Below are positions 21,263 to 32,827 of a DNA stretch of 64,000 nucleotides, piece after piece (position 1 is the stretch's first letter; every line of letters begins with the position of its first letter). A model generated the notes under the pieces. The model had not been told where the DNA came from and made no database searches. It was given only the letters and a program-made list of their open reading frames with translations. The stretch lies in contig CM041465.1 of the NCBI GenBank assembly GCA_023213395.1, positions 90,341,741 through 90,405,740 on the forward strand. Direction: 5' to 3'. The DNA comes from Cycas panzhihuaensis (Eukaryota; Cycadophyta). The position numbers and the translations under genes were made by a program.

Positions 21263-22090
21263 CCCTCTGTTAATGTTTTATCCAACTAGTCCTATTTTGT
21301 CTCTAAGAATTTGGAATTTGTCTTTCCCTAGTGGTTTTGTCAATATATCAGCTACTTGTTCATTTGTGGGACAATAAACAAGATCTATTTCTTTACTTTG
21401 AACCTTTTCCCTAATAAAGTAATGTTGAACCTCAATATGTTTAGTTCTGGCATGGAATACTGGATTTTTGGTGAGCTTGATTGTACTTTGATTGTCGTAG
21501 TAAAGAGTCATTGCAGATTTTTGAGGAGCTTTTAGGTCTTCCATTAGTTATCTGAGCCAAACTACTTCTGCTGCGACGCTGACGGCTGATTTGTATTCTG
21601 CTTCTGTTGATGGTAGTGCTATAGTGGCTTGTTTTTTACTGCTCCAGGAGATTCGTGATTATCCTAGGAAGAAGCAATATCCACTGGTTGACTTCCTTTG
21701 TTCCTTATCACCTGCCTAGTCTGACTCACAGAATCCTATTAGTTGGCCTGATGTTTTCTTTGGAAACATTAGCTTCAATTCAGCTATTCCTTTGCAATAT
21801 TTCAAGATTCTTTTTTCAGCATTCCAATGTCTTATTTTTGGCTCATGCATATGTCTTGATATTAGACTCACAGCATACGAGATGTCAAGTTTGGTTGCTG
21901 TGAGGTAGATGAGGCTTCCAACAAGTTGCCTGTACAATGTAGCATTGAAGCAGGGTTCTCCTTCAACTGACACTAAATTACAGTTTACTTCCATGGGAGT
22001 AGAGCAAGGATTGCACTCTTCCATTCTAAACTTCGTTAGTAAATCTTTGATGTATTTGCTTTGACACAAGATAACTGAATCGATTTGCTA
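21263..22090 (-). pseudogene. RNase H and connection of copia II
   Basis: 21278-21544 shows YYDNQSTIKLTKNPVFHARTKHIEVQ and VADILTKPLGKDKF; 21716-22069 shows YRQLVGSLIYLTATKLDISYAV and HWNAEKRILKY. A stop in ICQAGDKEQRK-type sequence and a stop near 21546 interrupt it. Catalytic acidic residues of the first block are partly preserved (FCESD). Confidence 0.83.
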
Positions 22091-22700
22091 TTCAATTAGT
22101 TGAGAAGTCCCAAGTTAGTCATCTCGAATTTCTTTTCCAATTGCTTCTTTATATCAGATAATGATTCGTTATCATCACCTGTGAGGATCATGTCATCTAC
22201 GTAAACTGCTATTATGCTTATTGCTCCATTTCTATTTTTTATATATAAACTGGAATCTGAGCTACCCCTTTTGAACCCATCTTTGCTAAGATGACTATCT
22301 AATTTACCATACCATGCACGGGGAGCCTATTTCAAACCATATAGAGCCTTTTTTAACTTGCATACTAAATGCTCTTGTCCTTTTCTGATGTAACCTTTTG
22401 GTTGGGACATATACACTTCTTCTTCTATTTCTCCATTCAAAAAGGCACTTTGCACGTCTAGTTGAAATATTTTCCAATTTATTTGAGCTGCTAGGGCTAT
22501 GACTGCTCTTACTGTGTTTAATTTGGCCACTGGAGAGAAGGTTTCTTCATAGTCTATCCCTATAGTTTGGGTATATGCTTTTGCAACCAATCTGGCCTTG
22601 TGTTTCTCAATCTTTCCATTAGGGCTCCTTTTTATTTTATACCCATTTGCAGTTTACAACTGATATGTTTGATGGCAGATCCACTAGTTCCCAGGTTTGA
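22091..22700 (-). pseudogene. Reverse transcriptase of copia II
   Basis: Copia RT motifs: [59 protein letters not shown] after a stop near 22326, and an intact catalytic VYVDDMILTG near 22180-22210. The frame is broken by the stop and by decay beyond 22100. Confidence 0.85.
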
Positions 22701-22899
22701 TTTTTGTTTATTGAATTTATCTCATCATCCATGGCCTTCTTCCGTTTTGTATGATCTTTGGCTTCAGAGAAGGATTGTGGCTGTATACTACTAAATAAGG
22801 CCGTTGGCTTTTGGCTTCTGGTTCTATGAGAAAATATCTCACCTTTACTTTCCTCTATAGTTTTGAGATATCATCTAGGGACCTTTTTTACTTCAACAT

Positions 22900-23332
22900 T
22901 TGCTTCTTCGAAGGGGCCTTCTTCAATGGTGGAGTTTGAGTACAATTCCTGGGATGAAGCGGATCCTTCTGAGATTTCTTTTTAAGTTATATATGATTCT
23001 TCTTCTGCAGGGTATCCTTTCTATTTCTTGAATTTTACTTGTATTTTCTTCTTTGTCTTCCTCATTGAAGAGAACATCTCGACTTACATAAACTTTATTG
23101 GTTTTGGGATCTATACACTTGTATGCCTTCGAACTTTTGCTGTATCCTACCATGATGCATTCCAAACTTTTTGAATCTAGCTTGGTTCTTTTCTTATCTA
23201 GGATGTGAACAAAGGCTTGGCTTGCAAATACCTTCAGATGGCTTATGTTAGGCCTCCTTCCTGACCATGCTTCTTCTGGAGTGTATCGTTCTATTGCCTT
23301 TGTTGAACTTCTATTTAGTAAATAGTAGGTTG
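22900..23332 (-). pseudogene. Integrase C-terminal part of copia II
   Basis: The frame 22923-23357 runs into element C LTR. The genuine part starts at TTYYLLNRSSTKAIERYTPEEAWSG (near 23330) and continues HLKVFASQAFVHI, CIMVGYSKSSKAYKC and VYVSRDVLFNEE. The upstream half is at 41713-42342. Confidence 0.83.
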
Positions 23333-23724
23333 TGTTAGATTTTAACATGGAAAACATTCAACACCAACATCAATATCAACAATATCAATGAACAGAGCAA
23401 GGCTTGTATTAACATAACACAAACATATTACACCAGAACACTAATGCACCATAGACTCAACATGAGTCCTAATGATGATTTGATTATGTACACTACCTCA
23501 ACAACCTTCATATACAACATAGGTGAGAGAACATACAAGAGATGGGACGCATGTGGGACAATTACCTTTAACTTAACCAATGACACTTCACCAATTAATG
23601 ACCTTCTAACTTTCCACATAATATTATTATAAGGTATGACCCCTAGACCTTAATACTTAGGACTATGACTGTTGACTCTAAGACACACTTTACTTACGCA
23701 CATATTAAACATTATAGTCTAACA
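23333..23724 (-). repeat. 3' LTR of element C
   Basis: It pairs with the split copy 35467-35682 plus 41529-41712, with about 20 differences by eye. The PPT AAGGAGAGG lies at 23725-23733. Arms 23704-23714 and 23733-23743 form an 11-bp stem with one mismatch and an 18-nt loop. Confidence 0.88.
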
Positions 23725-23728
23725 CCTC

Positions 23729-24046
23729 TCCTTGATGTTTAATGTTGAGACTACAAAAACTAACGACAAGATGACACCTAGTACTAAGGACTGACAAGAT
23801 TGACACAAACTGGACATAGGACTTGATTTGAAGAGTTGTTTGAATTTCTAGTCCCTGAGTCTGGGAACGTTTCTGAAAATGATGTCACAAGCTCGATCTT
23901 TAACTGAAATGTTGCAAAACCTATATGTGGTGCACGTTCTGTTATCTCTTGCTTCCTACTTCTTGACTCCTTCTGTGTGTTCCAACTGCAGATGTGGTCT
24001 CCTTTGATTTTTGTCTCCTGGATCAAATGAAACAACATACAATTTC
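23729..24046 (-). pseudogene. C-terminal end of gag-X in element C
   Basis: The frame 23784-24065 carries FQLKIELVTSFSETFPDSG and SSNQVLCPVCVN, matching the C-terminal segment of element A (4437-4700). It is cut from domain X by copia III at 24046. Confidence 0.6.
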
Positions 24047-24345
24047 TGAAAAGGGTTAATGACATAAGGTCATTACATTAGTTGATTATTTCGAAAAAGG
24101 GTCTTAAGTGAACTTTAAATTAGATCACTTAAGTGAAATGCACTTTCATGTGCATTATGTGTAATTTCATTTCACCTAACCCAAATGCTCCCTCTCTCAA
24201 TATAAAAGTAAAGCTCAATGGAGGAGATTCATTCTTTTACCTCCCCATTTTGTGAGAGCTACTTTCTTTCTCTCAAGTCTCTCTTGCTCCCATGTTTGCC
24301 TTTGTGTTTAGTGCATGGAGATGAAGGATAGATCCACTCTTTTCA
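24047..24345 (+). repeat. 5' LTR of copia III
   Basis: Begins TGAAAAGGG and ends TTTTCA. A TATA box, ATATAAAAG, lies at 24200-24208, so transcription probably starts about 30 bases later. Confidence 0.93.
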
Positions 24346-24362
24346 TGTGGTATCGAGCTTGC
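24346..24362 (+). promoter_or_regulatory. Primer-binding site of copia III
   Basis: TGTGGTATCGAGCTTGC. It resembles the Met-tRNA site TGGTATCAGAGC with one base missing, and begins two bases after the LTR. Confidence 0.75.
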
Positions 24363-26368
24363 TTCCTTCATATTCCCCACTTGCACTTGCAATGGAGCCA
24401 TCACTTCCTTCTCCCCACAATCCATGTGGTGAAGGAGATTGTGAAAGTGAATTTAGAAATATTTTCAAGTTATTATGATAGCATATTTTGTATTGTTTTC
24501 CTTTCCTTTCTCTTTTGCGGGTTTGGAAGCATAATACAAGGAGTTGTAAGGCCCAAGGATTCCAATCCTTTGCTGGCCATTCATGCTATCCCATTCTTCT
24601 TTTCTTTTCCTTTTTGTCCATTTAACAAGGAAATCTTTAGAAATTTTTCCAAAGATTTAGAAGAATGATTGTAAGGGAGTTTTACCCATTTTTAAAGAAT
24701 TTTGAGCCATTTAAAATATCTATCATTGTATGCTCTCACCTTGCCCATATTGGGATCCCGGTGATCAAAAATGATGGAAATTTCATATGGTATCATGTGT
24801 TAATGAGAGATTAGAAAATTTGAAATTCTGCGAAATTCAATTTGATTCTTTGAACTTCAGTCTGCAAAATCTTCTGAGATCCAATTGAAGTGATTCCAAT
24901 TGTCAAAGATGGGGCTATGAGTCTACTTTCCAAGACAAAAACCGGCACCTAATTTGGATGCCGTATGAGGAAGTTATTATTCTTTGTTTTAGTGAGCAGC
25001 GATTATTTTTAGTAAATTCGGAAAAATATAATTTCCTAACTTTGGGTCACAAAAATGTTCCGAACTCATTTGGACTGATTCCACTTTACGAAGATGAAGC
25101 TCTGAGTCTAGTTTGCATCACAAAAATCGGCACTCCATTTCGACATCGTGGGAGAAAGTTATTGCAGATTTAGTGAAGAGTACTTTTTTTTTTGTATTAA
25201 CAAAAAAAAAAAATGAAGAAAATTTCTTCCTTTTTATAAGGCTTAAAAGCCCATTGTAAAAGTGAGAAAAAAAAACACCTGGATCGGAGCAATATCCGGT
25301 GTCCTCACTCACTTATTGAGCATTGCATTTCAAAGACTCTGAAATCACTCAAAGCAAGCACTCCAAAGACACTTCAAGCAAGCACTTCAAGCAAGCACTC
25401 CAAAAGCACTCCAAGCAAGCATTATTTTCAGCTAAATGTACGTTTGATGCAATTCGATAATCTTTTCACTCTTCCTAAAAGGAACGCATCACGTCGCTAT
25501 TTTCCGCCATCTTGTACTGTTCACACACTCGCCAAGGTTGAGATACCTTGGTTGGCGAATCTTAGTGCCATATAGGAGGTGTGGGTTTCAAGTTGGGTCT
25601 GGACTAAACCGGAATATTGGTGAGGTTTGGTTAGCCATACCATCGTGCCTCAATCAGGGATCATCTTGATAACCAACCAGGAAAACTGAAACTTTAATAC
25701 AAGATTAAAATATACCCGATCCAATATCCGTCATAGCCATGGGTATGCATGTACCACTCTTTAAAGGAGGTATATAGCTGCTCATTGGTGAACTGGGTGA
25801 GGATTGGGAGTACTTGGGCTCCGTTGTGACTTGGATTTCATCACCAAGCACGATTGCGGGTATCATGGTGAAGGCCAAATTAATTCTACTAGAAGCCTAG
25901 GCATCCTTCAACAACCTCAACTACACGTTGGACACAAGTTAGAGGTTATTGGGTTGATTACGCATCCTACATTCGAGCTTCAAGTTGTGTAAACCTAATG
26001 ATGTCAACTTCTACATTGGCCTACAATCTTGTATATTGATCACTTACTTATTTGTAAAAGTGATCCATAGTGTAATCACAATCATAGTGCTTCTCATATT
26101 CTTGTGCGTCAGGTTAATATTTGCCACAAGTGTTAGTGGCCAATTTTTATCATAGTTCTTCTCATATTCCTGCGTCAGGTTAATATTTGTCACAAGTGTT
26201 GGTGACTTTTCTCTAAGTTGCTCCCTTCATCTTTGAGCAACCATTCTCACTTCTTCTTCCTTCTTCTACACTACTTCATTACATTTCCCATTTGTAAATA
26301 GTGATCGGTCATTTATTACCATCACTTTTATAGTCCCTTGTTCATTTCTTCCCTTCTAAAAAGACACA
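24363..26368 (+). other. Long leader of copia III
   Basis: Two kb without a recognisable protein. It contains clustered CAAGCACTCCAAAG-type short repeats at about 25350-25425 and a 68-bp tandem repeat at 26083-26206. Long T- and A-runs occur near 25190-25280. The frame 24315-24668 begins inside the LTR and shows no domain. Confidence 0.6.
26083..26206. repeat. Tandem repeat of about 68 bp in copia III leader
   Basis: Units at 26083-26150 and 26151-26206 share CATAG...CTTCTCATATT, GCGTCAGGTTAATATTTG and CACAAGTGTT. Confidence 0.8.
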
Positions 26369-27313
26369 ATGTCTTCACAATTCAAGCAAAATATGAACTG
26401 CATTCTAAAAGGGAAAGAAAATTGGGACATGTGGTTCACTGGTGTCAGAAATATTGCAAAGTATGAAGGTCTATGGAGAGATCACTTACAACCTACACCA
26501 CCTGTTGCAGCTACAGCTACCACAACTGCTTCAGCAGGAGGTGCTCCAACTGCTCCCACTGAAGCTGTAGCTAAACGCCAATGGGAACTTGATGATGATA
26601 AAATCCGTGCAGGGATACTGCTTGTCACCGATTATTCCCTGCATAATCTCATTGATGAAGTTGTACATGATACAGCATGGAAAGTTCTTGAAGTTCTTAA
26701 GAAGAACTTTGACACTAAATCAGACTTAGAATTTGTTCACTTAGTGCTGAAGATGAACAAATTGAAAATGCAAAAGGACATGCAAGTGAGACAATCAATC
26801 TCCTTCGTCCAATCAAGCAAGCCATTGATAAAGATTTTAAAACTCAATGCATTACATGGGCTTTCTTGATTCACCATGTCTCCATATCCCAGTTATAAAA
26901 ATCTATTGGGAGTCTTCAATCCGTGGAACTTTAAAGACCCTAAACTTTGAGGATCTTGCGATAAGTTCATTGAATTTGATAAGACCTTTGATACCAACTT
27001 TGCCACTACATCGGATCCAATTGATCTCGCTTTTGAAGTGGAAGAAGATCTTTGTTACACCAAAAATCAAGGTCAATACTCTCGTGAGGTGGTAATTCCC
27101 GAGGAAGAGGAAGAGGTAGACAACAAGGACAACGTCCTCTTAGTCAACAGGCTCCTCAATTCCAACAAAAAGCAGTCTCAAGGCCAAGGGCAAAATAATC
27201 AACTGGACCTAGATCCAAGAATCGAGACAATCCGGCCTAATACTTGGGTGGAAATCAAACAATCGTGTGCCAAAGGTGTAATAGAAGAGGACATTATGCC
27301 AAAAATTGCGTAA
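26369..27313 (+). pseudogene. Gag of copia III
   Basis: The start at 26369 gives MSSQFKQNMNCILKGKENWDMW, a copia Gag N-terminus. UBN2-like sequence (WKVLEVLKKNFDTKSD) follows to about 26780. After frameshifts near 26800 and 27060 a CCHC knuckle, CQRCNRRGHYAKNC, lies at about 27264-27305. An Ala/Thr-rich insert occupies about residues 48-68. Confidence 0.83.
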
Positions 27314-27369
27314 TCGCCACCAACAAACTACCAAGTTATCAACAGCCATGGTGCACATAATGTTGATAA

Positions 27370-28960
27370 TACTTCTTTGAAGATGCTTTTGGTGGAACGC
27401 AATTTGCTCATGCACACCTTCAAAGAATTGGGACCACTTCATCAAATGTTGTTGATAGATCCACTAAGTATATTGAGGCTCATTGTGGCTATGCTTATTC
27501 ACTTTTGCCTTCACCACTTGGAGTTGCAAATAGTGCTACCTCAAATACTTCATCGTGGATCATGGATCTGAGCAACACAACACATGACTTGTCATCGCTT
27601 TGTTCTTTCAAGATTTTGACTCAAGTTCGTGGTGTTGTACACATGGTCGACAAATCATCTCAACCATCGAAGGACTTGGAGCAGTTTGCACGAAACTCCT
27701 GTGCCTTCCAGTTTTACACTTGTTGATGTTTTATATATTCTCGCCTGCGAGAATCGCTCTCCCTGTCCACCCTTGTCTCTCGTGGATTTGATCCGAGTGT
27801 AATCGCAAACAATCAAACTCTCGTGTCATTCACCCTCCTTCAAATCTTTGTGGTTATGACCGAATTCTTGATGGTAAACTTTTCCGCCTAACCGGCTCAC
27901 CATCCTCCTCAAGTCAACTATGTTGATGATGAATTTGTTTTACCACAACCCCGACTCCTCAAAAGTTGTCCCAAGCGACTCTATGGCATGCTCGTATGGG
28001 CCATATCAAAATTGATCGTTTAAGAGAACTTCAAGACACTCTTCTGGTTTGCCTAAGTTCCCCTCAAGCCCTTTAAATGTGAAGCATGTATTATTGCTAA
28101 ATCTCAAAGACAACCCTTTCCTCGTAGTCGTGGAAATCTACCCAACCTTTGCAGCTTGTACACTCGGATATGCGGTCCTATGCCCATCCCTTCTATCAAA
28201 TGTAGTGGTACTATATTACTTTCATTGATGATTTTACCAAGAAAGTATGGGTTGCTTTTCTTGCAAAGAAAGATGAAGCTTTTCTATGTTTCAAGCTTTC
28301 AAGGCCGCGTGGAAAATGAATCGGATTCAAGATCAAAATACTCGGGGTGACAATGGTGGCGAGTACACATCCAATGAGTTTGAATCGTACCTACGTCAAC
28401 GTGGAATCAAACATCGGACCATCATTGCGGTACACCCCAACAAAATGGAGTTGCCGTATGAACAGGACCATCATGAATATGGCTCGTGCTATCTTTGGTA
28501 TATAAGAATGTCCCTATCTATCTTTGGGCCGAGGCTATACATCTGCTGTGTATTGCATCAACACCGTTAGTCCCTCCAAGCTCGGCCCCTCTCCACATGA
28601 AATGTGGTATGGACAAACCCTCTATCTCGCACTTGAATTTTTGGCTCTACTTGTTATGCTCATATTTTGCGGGAACATAGAAATAAGCTCCAAGATAGAG
28701 CCATCAAAGGCATCTTTGTCGGATACCCTATGGACAAAAGGGATACAAGGTTTTTATACCTTGAGCGCAAAATCATCATCACTAGAGATGTTATCTTTGC
28801 AGATCAAGATCAATTACTCAGACTTGACTCCAAGACGGCTTCATATCGATTTAATGATGCTACTGAATTTGATGTTCAGTTTCCAAAATTTAGGGGAGAT
28901 CTTTGAGCAGATGCTTAAAATCTTGGAATCGACAATAGAGCCTCGGAGGATAGAAGTCGT
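27370..28960 (+). pseudogene. Protease and integrase of copia III, fragmented
   Basis: The protease site reads WIMDLSNTTHD near 27556-27590 where DSGAT is expected, so its catalytic motif is lost. The integrase zinc region has WHARMGHI (near 27990) and CEACIIAKSQRQPF (near 28080). A core segment with IDDFTKKVWVAF occurs near 28225 in a shifted frame, DNGGEY near 28348-28365, and LLDRAIKG-like then FVGYPMDKRDTRF near 28700-28750. At least five frame changes occur. Confidence 0.82.
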
Positions 28961-29169
28961 GACTCCAATCCAATGTGTACACATCCAACACCATCATTTG
29001 TGAACAACCAAGTTGACAAAGGCAAAGCCATAGCGGAAGGATCATCTTCTCCAACATCCGTGGTGGCCCATCTTCTCCAAAGATCGCCAACTTCCTCCGT
29101 GCCAAATATTTCACATGATCCTTTTCGGGATCAAAGCGAAGACCAAGAGGTTGTGGAAATGAAAACCTC

Positions 29170-30015
29170 ATTCCCAACTCGAGGTTTTCGTGAAGCCTGA
29201 CTACACAAGGACATGCGACCCGGATGAGGTAGGCAAAGCGGCACTAGAAGTGCCCATAGAGCAAGGATGCATGAATCACTTTCCGTTGAGCTTGAACCAG
29301 TGAAACTGCATCTTGCTCTTAATGAAGAGCCCCTAACGTACCAAGAAGCTGTAAAGCATGCAGCTTGGAGAAATGCCATGAACGAAGAGTATCAATCTCT
29401 TATTAAGAACGGTACATGGGAGCTTGTTGATCTACCACTTGGAAGAAAGGTAGTTCAAAATAAATGGGTGTTCAAAAACAAGTATAGATCAGATGGCACC
29501 GTAGAAAAACACAAGGCGAGGTTGGTAGCAAAAGGATTCACGCAAAGGGAAGGCATTGACTACACTGAAATCTTTGCTCCTACAACCAAGTGGCCTACAA
29601 TCGAACTCTAATAGCCTTGGTCGCTCAGCGAGTTGGAAAATCCACCAACTCGATGTTAAGACCGCATTTCTCAATGGGGACCTTAAAGAAGAAATTTACA
29701 TGGCTCAGCCAGAAGGATACGAGATTGACGGTCAGGAGCATAAAGTTTGTAGGCTCAGAAAGTCCTTATACAATCTAAAACAAGCCCCTCGTGCTTGGTT
29801 TACCAAGTTGTCTGAAAGAATGAGGCAACTTGGATATGAGGTTTGTGACTATCAAGATATTGATGCAACATTATTCATCAAGCGCCAAAATGATAAAGTC
29901 ACTTACCTCTTAATCTTTGTGGATGGCATGCTCATAGCAGGGAATAGTGAGCAGTGTAATCGGCCGGTGAAGAAGGACCTTGCTAAAACTTTTGAATTGT
30001 CGACCTCGGGTTGAT
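29170..30015 (+). pseudogene. Reverse transcriptase of copia III with altered active site
   Basis: 29267-29611 holds WRNAMNEEYQSLIKNGTWELVDLP and KARLVAKGFTQREGIDYTE. After a frameshift near 29595, IHQLDVKTAFLNGDLKEEIYM, QAPRAWF and IFVDGMLIAG follow. The box normally reading YVDD is FVDG here, so one of the two catalytic Asp residues is gone. This RT should be inactive. Confidence 0.85.
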
Positions 30016-30019
30016 GAAA

Positions 30020-30830
30020 TATTACTTGGGAATTGAAGTAACTCAAAGGATGGCAAAATCTTTCTCTCCCAAGAAAAATATATCAACGATCTTCCGACAA
30101 AGTTTCGGTTGGAAGGTGCTCGACCGGTGGATACACCTATGGAGCCTAATATTAAGCTCTCGTTGATGGTGACAATAGGGAGGCGGACGCAACACTCTGA
30201 GGCAACTTGTAGGTAGTCTCATCTATACTACCAACACAAGGCGGATATTGCACACTCTGTCGGCATTCTTGCAAGATTCATGACAAATCCTAAGCGTAAT
30301 CATTGGCAAGTCAATACGAGTGTTGAGGTACCTAAAGGCGACTAGCAAATATGGTGCATTGTATGAACCCAATGCGAATTTAAACTTTATGCATACATGC
30401 ACTCGAGACTTTGGGAGATAAAGACACGGAAGATCTACGTGCTGGCACGTAACATTTCTTGGAACGACCAATATCATGGAGATCCAGACGGCAAAAGATA
30501 GTTGCAGACTCAAGCTAAGTCCGAGTACATTGTCGCTTTCCGAGACAAGCAAGGAGGTGATATGGCTTAGAAAATTGTTGAATACATTAAATGCCACCCA
30601 AACAAGTTCTACTAGCTTACATGTAGATAATCAATCTACAATCCAGATGGCTAAAAATCACGTATTTCATGATCGTACCAAACATATAAGTACAAAAGTC
30701 CACGAGATTAGAGAACTAGTTCATGATGGCACAATTCAATTGAGTACCGCCCCACGAGATCAAGTGGCCGATATCTTCACCAAACCATCGAAGAGGGTGA
30801 AGTTTGAACAGATTCAAAGCAACTCGACCT
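30020..30830 (+). pseudogene. RNase H of copia III, fragmented
   Basis: 30476-30830 shows SKEVIWLRKLLNTLN, HVDNQSTIQMAKNHVFHDRTKHI and VADIFTKPSK. Upstream, GSLIYTT-like and KYYLGIE-like blocks are in changed frames. A 57-bp imperfect duplication, CATTCGTGAAAACCCC-containing, follows at about 30883-30996. Confidence 0.78.
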
Positions 30831-31262
30831 TAGGGCCTCCATCTCGGCGATTGAAGGAGATGACAATAGGACCATCATACTGTCTCATTCGTGAAAACCC
30901 CTTGTGGGCGCGGAAGGACAAGAGTAAGTCTCTCCTCTATCCCATTCGTGAAAACCCCATGTGGGCGCGAAGGATAAGGGTTGTATCATTTTGGAAAATC
31001 GGAACCTGTGAAAACCCAAAAGGGCATGGGGGATGACCAAATGGTATATGGAGACTCAGTAGATTTCAGCTACAAAATTTATTGTCTTGATTGGCTATCT
31101 CGCTACATTTAAAGAGTCATTTGAGCCAAGTTAGTAGATTAGAAAATTTGTGGGTTTTCTTCCCATGAGGGTTTCCATAAAAGTATCATACTAGTTTGCT
31201 TTGTAAGAGGCTCAAATGAAGACCTCATAGGATAGAATAAAATAGAATGAAATGACCTTCTA

Positions 31263-31278
31263 CCATTAAGGGGGAGAT
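31263..31278 (+). promoter_or_regulatory. PPT of copia III
   Basis: CCATTAAGGGGGAGAT directly before the 3' LTR. CATTAA (31264-31269) pairs with TTAATG (31288-31293) across an 18-nt loop. Confidence 0.85.
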
Positions 31279-31577
31279 TGAAAAGGGTTAATGACATAAG
31301 GTCATTACATTAGTTGATTATTTCGAAAAAGGGTCTTAAGTGAACTTTAAATTAGATCACTTAAGTGAAATGCACTTTCATGTGCATTATGTGTAATTTC
31401 ATTTCACCTAACCCAAATGCTCCCTCTCTCAATATAAAAGTAAAGCTCAATGGAGGAGATTCATTCTTTTACCTCCCCATTTTGTGAGAGCTACTTTCTT
31501 TCTCTCAAGTCTCTCTTGCTCCCATGTTTGCCTTTGTGTTTAGTGCATGGAGATGAAGGATAGATCCACTCTTTTCA
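31279..31577 (+). repeat. 3' LTR of copia III
   Basis: Identical by eye to 24047-24345, then TSD ATTTC. Confidence 0.93.
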
Positions 31578-32269
31578 ATTTCAACCCTATGAAGAGAAAT
31601 GAATCTTCCTTGTTCTTCTCGAAGTCTGCTAGGATGATCAACCTTTTGAGCCACTGAGTACTTCCTTGAAAGGAAGGGAGGAACAATGATGCCTTTCCTA
31701 ACTCCACCTGTGCAGGTACATGTTTAGAACCAATAAGATGCTTTGTTCTCTCCATATTATCCAAATTTTTTTTGGTGCCAAATATGATGAGGATTTCTAT
31801 AATAACTACACGCACATATTTCTCAATTATGGCTACAGAAAGATGGAACATCACTTTGACATGATTGAATCTCATGGTTAAGTGGCCTACCCAAAACACA
31901 GTGATTTTGATGAACAAGATTTTGATCGAATGAAATTCCAATTATGTTCTTTTGTGTTTTGAATGAATCTTCTAAGGTCATTATAGGGTATGTCAACATT
32001 ATTTGGATTTTTTCTAAAATAAGAATTGAAAATGTTACTGAATTAAATGTGATTATAGAGAGTCTTATGTATGTGCAAATAACTGTATGTCCTAACATCA
32101 TTTGAACCCTGACAATACATCTATAACCACACATCAAGATAATGTTGCCCATATTTTCTACCAAGGTACATGTGTCTCCATGGTGTGCTACTTGTAAAAG
32201 TTGATCACTTTTGGATCTTTCAATCTCCATTTCAAATGCAGAGTTTCCTGTCAACTTGATGAGGCTCAA
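31578..32269 (-). pseudogene. Domain X of element C
   Basis: Two overlapping frames, 31823-32269 and 31540-31941, join through a frameshift near 31900. They share NIILMC, HTVICTYIRLSIITFNSV, SILILEKIQIMLTYP, NIIGISFDQNLVHQ, EKYVRVVIIEILIIFGT and VPAQVE with A and D. The lower end is truncated by copia III at 31577. No known domain is recognised. Confidence 0.57.
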
Positions 32270-32278
32270 AGTATTTAA

Positions 32279-32827
32279 TTAAATCATGTTTTTAGATTGC
32301 TCATCTGTTTTATTTGCAAAAATGGGTTCCTTATCTCCTTTATGAGTGAGAAATGAATCTGTATGAGAATTGGTCTTACCAGAATCAATTTGGTTTTTCC
32401 TTTTTGTTTTCCTCTTCAACTTCTTTTTCTGGTTGTTTGTCTTCCTAATAGCCTTCTGCACTTCTTTAGGACCCTTTTCATATACTTCCCTCAATACGTT
32501 CCATGCATCTTTAGCTAAGTCAATGTTTTGAAGTGTATGGATAAGAAAGTGATATAAAGGAGGGAGGTTATCTTTGTCGAAAGCTGTAAGCATTACATCA
32601 GTAGCTACTCTGTTCTTTCTTCTAAAAATTTTCTCCCCTTTTTCATTAAACTCTAGAGTGCCATCATGAACAATTTTCCATAACCCTTTAATCCTAAAGG
32701 CGCATTCCACTTTAATTTTTCAAATTCGAAAATTAACTCCCACATATTTAGGCAAAACTATGTTGGTATCTATTACCCAAAACTCCTTTGTTTTTGCTAC
32801 AAAGGTAATGACTTCACTTAACTCCAT
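32279..32827 (-). pseudogene. Gag-like region of element C
   Basis: It starts MELSEVITFVAKTKEFW (ATG at 32825-32827), continues LPKYVGVNFRI then a stop where Trp is expected (TGG to TGA), and from 32710 LWKIVHDG, NRVATDVMLTAFDKDNLPPLYHF and AWNVLREVYEKGPKE. The lysine-rich linker (NNQKKKLKRKTKRK) follows. It matches the copia UBN2-like fold and is in frame with A and B. Confidence 0.65.

Larger units (their letters stand above)
24047..31577 (+). mobile_element. Copia III, recent insertion with defective coding region
   Basis: 7531 bp, TSD ATTTC (24042-24046, 31578-31582), LTRs 24047-24345 and 31279-31577, both 299 bp and identical as far as I can read. It has a primer-binding site, a 2-kb leader and gag, protease, integrase, RT and RNase H in order, but the frames are broken many times and the RT catalytic box is altered to FVDG. 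It lies within domain X of element C. Confidence 0.93.

Noticed and set aside
24315-24668. 117-aa hydrophobic frame after the copia III LTR
   Set aside because: It begins within the LTR, covers the primer site and has no domain; it reads as leader.
25350-25425. CAAGCACTCCAAAG repeats as a CRISPR-like array
   Set aside because: The units are short, irregular and without spacers, and lie in a plant retrotransposon leader.
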